Source: DATGYC01 sp035298385
GTDB taxonomy: Bacteria; Bacillota; Sulfobacillia; Symbiobacteriales; Symbiobacteriaceae
Reading direction: 5' to 3'
DNA length: 17,738 nucleotides
Assembly: GCA_035298385.1 (NCBI GenBank)
Contig: DATGYC010000370.1
Span: 1 to 17,738, forward strand
Each line of letters opens with the position of its first letter. Positions within the stretch are counted from its first letter, which is position 1. The translations under genes and the position numbers were made by a program. The notes under the pieces are model-generated. The model saw only the letters and a list, made by a program, of their open reading frames with translations, did no database searches and was not told where the DNA came from. Of the stretch, positions 13,543 to 17,738 are shown piece after piece.

Positions 13543-15192
13543 TTATTGCATCGGAATCCGGACGCCCCGTTCCCGGGCGACCTCAGCCGCCCGCTCGTAA
13601 CCGGCGTCAACATGCCGGACGACGCCCATGCCGGGATCCGTGGTCAGGACCCGCTCCAGGCGGCGCCCTGCATCCGGGGTCCCATCAGCGACGACGACCA
13701 TCCCCGCATGCTGGGAGTAGCCGATTCCCACGCCGCCCCCGTGGTGGAGGCTGACCCAGGTCGCCCCCGCCGCCGTATTGATCAGGGCGTTGAGCAGCGG
13801 CCAGTCGGCGATTGCATCCGAACCGTCCCGCATCGCCTCGGTCTCCCGGTTGGGCGAGGCCACGGAGCCGGCGTCTAGGTGGTCACGTCCGATCACGATC
13901 GGGGCGCTCAGCTCGCCCGAGGCGACCATCTCATTGAAGAGTTGACCCGCCTTCGCCCGCTCGCCGTAGCCCAGCCAGCAGATTCGGGCCGGAAGGCCCT
14001 GGTAGGCGACCTTCTCGCCAGCCATCTGCAGCCAGCGATGCAGCGCCTGATTCGCCGGGAAGAGCTTCATCAGCGCCTCATCGGTCTTGCGGATATCTTC
14101 GGGGTCACCGGAGAGGGCGGCCCAGCGGAACGGGCCCTTCCCCTCGCAGAAGAGTGGGCGAATGAAGGCCGGGACGAAGCCGGGGAAGTCGAAGGCGTTG
14201 GTCACGCCCTGCTCCAGCGCCACCTGGCGGATGTTGTTGCCGTAGTCGAAGACCAGGGCGCCCGCCTTTTGCAGGTCAAGCATCGCCTGGACGTGGGTCG
14301 CCATCGACGCCTTCGCCCGGGCGATGTAGGCCTGCGGGTCGGCCTGACGCAGTTCAAGCGCCTCCGTGTAGGCCAGTCCCGCCGGAATGTAGCCCCGGAG
14401 GGGGTCATGGGCGGAGGTCTGGTCGGTCACCAGGTCCGGGATGATTCCGCGCTCGACAAAGGCCGGGAAGATCGCCGCCGCGTTACCGAGAAGGCCGATC
14501 GAGAGCGGCTCGCCCTTCGCCTGCGCGATGCGGGCCAGGTTGATCGCCTCATCGATCGAGGTGGCCATCTTGTCCAGGTAGCGGTGCGCGATCCGGCGCT
14601 GGATCCGGCTCTCGTCCACCTCGACGGCGATCACGACGCCCTCGTTCATCGTGACGGCGAGGGGCTGGGCGCCCCCCATGCCACCCAGGCCGGCGGTCAG
14701 CGTGAGCGTCCCCTTCAGGGTGCCACCGAAGCGTTGGCGGGCCGCCTCCGCAAAGGTCTCGTACGTCCCCTGCAGAATCCCCTGCGTCCCGATGTAGATC
14801 CAGGAGCCAGCGGTCATCTGACCGTACATGATCAGGCCCTGGCGCTCCAACTCCCAGAACTTCTCCCAGGTACCCCAGTGCGGGACCAGGTTGGAGTTTG
14901 CGAGCAGGACGCGCGGGGCGTTCTCATGCGTCCGGAAGATGGCGACCGGCTTTCCGGACTGGATCAGGAGGGTCTCGTCGTTCTCCAGTTCCCTCAGGCA
15001 CCGGACGATCGCCTCGTAGGCCGGCCAGTTCCGGGCCGCCTTACCGTTGCCGCCATAGACGATCAGTTCTTCAGGCCGCTCGGCGACCTCTGGGTCCAGG
15101 TTGTTCATCAGCATCCGGAGCGCAGCCTCCTGTTGCCAGCCCTTACAGGAGAGAGTGGTGCCGCGGGGCGCCCGGATCGGGTGATAAGCCAT
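13543..15192 (-). CDS. hutU: urocanate hydratase (urocanase)
   Basis: Adds water to urocanate to give 4-imidazolone-5-propionate, the second step of histidine degradation; uses tightly bound NAD+ as electrophile. The 549 residues match the family. Visible blocks are RAPRGTTLSCKGWQQEAALRM at the start (landmarks PRGT, CKGW, EAALRML), NLDPEVAE, LIVYGGNGKAARNW, LIQSGKPV, GTWEKFWELERQGL, MTAGSWIYIGTQGI, GLGGMGGAQPLA, GRDHLDAGSVASPNRETE and the C-terminal HHGGGVGIGYSQHAGMV. The ATG at 15192 has AGGAGGCCTATCTC directly upstream. It is transcribed away from the plus-strand hypothetical gene that separates it from hutH, so it must have a separate promoter in the 107-base gap; I see only a weak -10-like TACACT there. 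Confidence 0.97.
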   Translation of the reverse strand: MAYHPIRAPRGTTLSCKGWQQEAALRMLMNNLDPEVAERPEELIVYGGNGKAARNWPAYEAIVRCLRELENDETLLIQSGKPVAIFRTHENAPRVLLANSNLVPHWGTWEKFWELERQGLIMYGQMTAGSWIYIGTQGILQGTYETFAEAARQRFGGTLKGTLTLTAGLGGMGGAQPLAVTMNEGVVIAVEVDESRIQRRIAHRYLDKMATSIDEAINLARIAQAKGEPLSIGLLGNAAAIFPAFVERGIIPDLVTDQTSAHDPLRGYIPAGLAYTEALELRQADPQAYIARAKASMATHVQAMLDLQKAGALVFDYGNNIRQVALEQGVTNAFDFPGFVPAFIRPLFCEGKGPFRWAALSGDPEDIRKTDEALMKLFPANQALHRWLQMAGEKVAYQGLPARICWLGYGERAKAGQLFNEMVASGELSAPIVIGRDHLDAGSVASPNRETEAMRDGSDAIADWPLLNALINTAAGATWVSLHHGGGVGIGYSQHAGMVVVADGTPDAGRRLERVLTTDPGMGVVRHVDAGYERAAEVARERGVRIPMQ

Positions 15193-15299
15193 GAGATAGG
15201 CCTCCTCTGATGACTGTTAGAGAAGTGTAAGGAACCGGGTGCAGGAAGATTCAGTCCGAAAGGGGAACTCTCCTAGACCACGTACGGGGGGTGGCCGCG

Positions 15300-16070
15300 A
15301 TGCAGAGCGCAGCGATGCCTCAGAACCTGACCATCCGTCTGGGTGACCGCATAGTCTCGGTCCTCGGTGGCCCGTCACTTGCCGCCCTGGAGTCAGCCGT
15401 TGCCCTGCTCCGTACCGTCTTCGAGGATCACTTCGCGGATCCCGAGTATCGTCGATGCCTCTTCTTCCACGGCTGCACCCTGGTCGGGTCTGATCGGGAA
15501 CGGCTGGATTTCACCGTGCGTCATCAGGAGGATCGGGTAGTCCTCTCCGAATGGAGCTGGACGGAGGATGGCGACGCGATCTCTTCACTACCCCGTCACC
15601 AGTACGCCGAGGCGGTTCTTGCCTATGCGCGTCACGTACGGCAGGCTGGCTACCCAAACCGGCAGGGTCCGTCCTGGCTCCGTCAGTACGCCCGGGGCCT
15701 CTGGCTGGAGCTCGGCTCACTCTGCCTTCTGACCGCCCGCTATCTGCGGGCTGGCGAAGAGCTCTACCGGGCCGCCCGGCGAATCTACGCAGAGCGCTTC
15801 GGCGTTCGTCGTCGACCGCTTGAACTGGAAGTCGAGCTGGTCATCGGCGAGTTTGAGCCGTGGCACCCTGTGCGGGTCCTGGTCCGACCGCTCTTCGGCC
15901 CGCTTCACCAGGGCGCCCTTCTCCCCCTGAAGGTGAACGGGGAGCACCTGGTCCGGGGCCTCGTTGAAGAGTTCCGCCCTGGTGGCGTAGCGCTCACCCT
16001 AGAAGGCGTCGGCTGGGACGGCGTACAGCCTGGGGATCGGTTGCTGGGACTGGAACTCTTTCATCCTTGA
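15300..16070 (+). CDS. hypothetical protein inserted between hutH and hutU
   Basis: No family recognised. The 256 residues contain an N-terminal part with the hydrophobic helix SLAALESAVALLRTVFEDHF (26-45) and a strand-rich segment RRCLFFHGCTLVGSDRERLDFTV with EWSW. A central Trp/Arg/Leu-rich helical block follows (WLRQYARGLWLELGSLCLLTARYLRAG at about 126-152; not clearly a membrane span), and then a beta-rich C-terminal half (LELEVELVIGEFEPW, VRVLVRPLFG, GVALTLEGVGWDG). There is no signal peptide. I prefer the ATG at 15300, because GGGGGGTGG stands 4-12 bases before it; a GTG at 15291 would overlap that site. It is the only sizeable plus-strand gene in the window and is divergent from hutU. 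A hairpin terminator follows. Codon use and GC look like those of its neighbours. Confidence 0.8.
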   Translation: MQSAAMPQNLTIRLGDRIVSVLGGPSLAALESAVALLRTVFEDHFADPEYRRCLFFHGCTLVGSDRERLDFTVRHQEDRVVLSEWSWTEDGDAISSLPRHQYAEAVLAYARHVRQAGYPNRQGPSWLRQYARGLWLELGSLCLLTARYLRAGEELYRAARRIYAERFGVRRRPLELEVELVIGEFEPWHPVRVLVRPLFGPLHQGALLPLKVNGEHLVRGLVEEFRPGGVALTLEGVGWDGVQPGDRLLGLELFHP

Positions 16071-16079
16071 TGGGTACGT

Positions 16080-16104
16080 GGGGTGGTGCTACTGGCACCG
16101 CCCC
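16080..16104. terminator. hairpin between the plus-strand hypothetical gene and hutH
   Basis: GGGGTGGTGC and GCACCGCCCC form a 10-bp stem (one G-U pair) with loop TACTG, followed on plus by TGTTTGATTCT. It starts 9 bases after the stop of the hypothetical gene and 18 bases from the hutH stop, so it likely serves both converging genes. Confidence 0.78.
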
Positions 16105-16121
16105 TGTTTGATTCTGTCCCC

Positions 16122-17642
16122 CTACAACTCGCCAACGACCGCTTCGACCGCCCTCACCAGTTCCCCACTCCGAACGAGCTCTGCGAGCCGCTCAATCTCG
16201 GGGGCGAGGTAGCGATCCTCATCCAGGGCCGCAACCCGCTCCCGTACCAGCCGGTAGGCGATCGCGGTGCCATTGCCCAACCCACGGGGGTCACTGAACT
16301 CCAACGCCTGCGCCGCACAGAGGAGTTCCATGGCCAGGACCCGCTGGGCGTTCTTGAGGATCTGGCGAGCCTTCCGGGCGCCCGTCGTGCCCATCGAGAC
16401 ATGATCCTCCTGGTTCGCCGAGGAGGGGATCGAATCGACACTGGACGGATGGGCCCAGACCTTGTTCTCGCTGACTAGGGAGGCCGCCGAGTACTGCACA
16501 ATCATCAGGCCGGAGTGGAGCCCGCCCTTGGCGGTCAGGAAGGCAGGCAGGCCGGAGAGGGCCGGGTTGACCAACCGCTCGACCCGCCGCTCGCTGATGT
16601 TGGCCAGCTCCGCCAGGGCGATGCCCAGGTAATCCATCGCCAGGGCGACCGGCTGACCGTGGAAGTTGCCACCGGAGATCACCGCCCCATCTGCCGGGAA
16701 GAGGAGCGGATTGTCCGTCACCGCGTTCAATTCACCCGCGACGATCTCCGTTACGTGGGCGAGGGCGCCCCGGCTTGCACCGTGCACCTGCGGGATGCAG
16801 CGCAGCGTGTAGGCATCCTGCGTGCGCAGCTCACCGGGGTCCGTGACCAGGCTGGAGCCCGCCACTAACCGACGCAGGGCCCGAGCGGAGGCGATCTGTC
16901 CGGCATGGCGTCGGAGTAGCTGGATTCGCTCATCCCACGCAGCCGGAATCGCCCGGAGGGCCTCAGCGGTCAAGGCGGCCGTAATCTCCGCCACCTTCAG
17001 GAGCTGAAGCGCATCGTAGAGCACCAGGGAACCGATCGCCGTCATCGCCTGGGTGCCGTTGATCAGGGCTAGCCCTTCCTTAGCAGCAAGCTCGACCGGC
17101 TGGAGCCCCGCCTGGGCCAGCGCCTCACGGGCGGGCAAGAGCTTCCCCTTGTAGTGGGCCTCCCCCTCACCGATCAGGGGCAGGCAGACATGGGCCAGCG
17201 GGGCGAGGTCGCCCGAGGCGCCCAGGGAGCCCTGCTCCGGCACGGCCGGCCAGACGCCCTTGTTCAACATCCCAAGGAGCAGGGTAAGGGTCTGGGGTCG
17301 GACGCCCGAGTGCCCCTGGGCGAGGGCCTGCGCGCGCAGGAGCATCATCGCCCGGACCTCCTCCTCGGACAGGAGCGGCCCGACGCCACAGGCGTGGGAG
17401 AGCAACAGATTTCGCTGGAGTGCAGCGGTCTCATCCGGGGAGATCGTGACGTCACTGAACTTGCCGAAGCCAGTGGTAATGCCGTAGACGGGGCGCCGGG
17501 CGGCCACAAGCTCCTCCACCATCCGGGCGGCGCGCGCGACCCGCACCGTCGCGTCGGGGTGGAGCGAGACGGGGCGCCCTTGGCGGGCGACTGCGACCAG
17601 ATCGGTCAGGGTCAGATCCTGATTCAGTTGGCGTTCGTGCAT
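16122..17642 (-). CDS. hutH: histidine ammonia-lyase
   Basis: Removes ammonia from L-histidine to give trans-urocanate, the first step of histidine degradation. The 506 residues show the hallmark GSLGASGDLAPLAH block; Ala142-Ser143-Gly144 cyclise into the MIO electrophile, at the same numbering as the Pseudomonas enzyme. Other family features are VYGITTGFGKF (52-62), NLLLSHACGVG, LINGTQAMTA, TQDAYTLRCIPQVHGA, AVTDNPLLF, GGNFHGQP and SSANQEDHVSMG. The ATG at 17642 has GGAGGGACCGGT upstream and a promoter about 35 bases away. A plus-strand gene and a hairpin follow its stop, so it is transcribed separately from hutU. Confidence 0.98.
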   Translation of the reverse strand: MHERQLNQDLTLTDLVAVARQGRPVSLHPDATVRVARAARMVEELVAARRPVYGITTGFGKFSDVTISPDETAALQRNLLLSHACGVGPLLSEEEVRAMMLLRAQALAQGHSGVRPQTLTLLLGMLNKGVWPAVPEQGSLGASGDLAPLAHVCLPLIGEGEAHYKGKLLPAREALAQAGLQPVELAAKEGLALINGTQAMTAIGSLVLYDALQLLKVAEITAALTAEALRAIPAAWDERIQLLRRHAGQIASARALRRLVAGSSLVTDPGELRTQDAYTLRCIPQVHGASRGALAHVTEIVAGELNAVTDNPLLFPADGAVISGGNFHGQPVALAMDYLGIALAELANISERRVERLVNPALSGLPAFLTAKGGLHSGLMIVQYSAASLVSENKVWAHPSSVDSIPSSANQEDHVSMGTTGARKARQILKNAQRVLAMELLCAAQALEFSDPRGLGNGTAIAYRLVRERVAALDEDRYLAPEIERLAELVRSGELVRAVEAVVGEL

Positions 17643-17664
17643 ACCGGTCCCTCCGTTGACTACT

Positions 17665-17675
17665 GGACCTGGTCC
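17665..17675. promoter_or_regulatory. dyad GGACC-T-GGTCC at the hutH transcription start
   Basis: A perfect 5-1-5 palindrome just downstream of the hutH -10 element, overlapping the expected +1. It is a candidate operator for a hut regulator; short enough to occur by chance. Confidence 0.35.
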
Positions 17676-17676
17676 G

Positions 17677-17706
17677 ATTATAAAAAGGTTTGAACTTGTA
17701 ATGCAA
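17677..17706 (-). promoter_or_regulatory. hutH promoter
   Basis: On the minus strand a perfect -10 TATAAT (17682-17677), an 18-base spacer and TTGCAT (17706-17701, matching only TTG of the -35 consensus). The region is markedly A/T-rich compared with its surroundings and lies about 35 bases upstream of the hutH start. Confidence 0.65.
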
Positions 17707-17738
17707 ACGAGTAGAGTAACGCTTTAACAAAGGAAAGC

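Larger units (their letters stand above)
59..17579. repeat. interspersed octamer GGGCGCCC (27 copies)
   Basis: By hand count the palindromic octamer occurs 27 times across the window, for example at 59, 1283, 1745, 9638 and 17572. Base composition at about 62% GC predicts only one or two. It occurs in most of the coding regions, in several reading frames, and in two intergenic hairpins. It resembles HIP1-type over-represented palindromes of other genomes. Confidence 0.6.

Noticed and set aside
13879..15210. 443-codon plus-strand frame opposite hutU, and similar long antisense frames opposite nadB, folP and hutH
   Set aside because: They are shadows produced by GC-rich codon usage; their translations show no family signature and the sense genes are certain.
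15193..15299. Promoters for hutU and the divergent hypothetical gene
   Set aside because: Only an isolated TACACT was seen, with no matching -35 element at suitable spacing on either strand, so no promoter feature was called.

Overview
The window is GC-rich bacterial chromosome (roughly 60-65% GC by eye), densely coded, with nearly every gene on the minus strand. Strong AGGAGG-type ribosome binding sites, frequent GTG/TTG starts, a type III (CoaX) pantothenate kinase, a folP-folB-folK gene order and formate-tetrahydrofolate ligase beside histidine-utilisation genes fit a high-GC Bacillota lineage (Symbiobacterium/Thermaerobacter-like). This assignment is an inference; there is no rRNA or other marker here.

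Right to left in the direction of transcription, the layout is as follows. (1) 17.7-9.7 kb, histidine and one-carbon catabolism: hutH (histidine ammonia-lyase) with a visible promoter, hutU (urocanate hydratase), a YceI-family protein with its own promoter and two inverted repeats, then hutI (imidazolonepropionase) closely followed by fhs (formate-THF ligase). An unrecognised plus-strand gene sits between hutH and hutU. No hutG or formiminotransferase gene is in view. (2) 9.6-8.1 kb, signalling: a 47-codon plus-strand gene for a secreted, Trp-rich, two-cysteine peptide stands divergently to a membrane diguanylate cyclase with an extracytoplasmic sensor region. (3) 8.0-6.7 kb, envelope operon: a Ser-rich signal-peptide protein with a C-terminal membrane anchor, a 64-residue SH3-like protein and a four-helix DUF350 membrane protein, translationally coupled. 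(4) 6.6-0 kb, cofactor operon: folP-folB-folK (folate), nadB-nadC (NAD), two tandem coaX paralogues (CoA) and a truncated L-asparaginase. Intergenic gaps are mostly a few bases, so this looks like one transcription unit for three cofactors.

The parts connect metabolically. Histidine degradation delivers a one-carbon unit to tetrahydrofolate, the folP-folB-folK products supply the folate, and Fhs can exchange formyl-THF with formate and ATP. Asparaginase makes aspartate, the substrate of NadB.

The items most worth a second look are the unannotated 47-residue secreted peptide, the tandem CoaX pair with complementary motif losses, a strongly over-represented octamer GGGCGCCC (27 copies by hand count), and a 17-bp perfect hairpin in the hutI leader.
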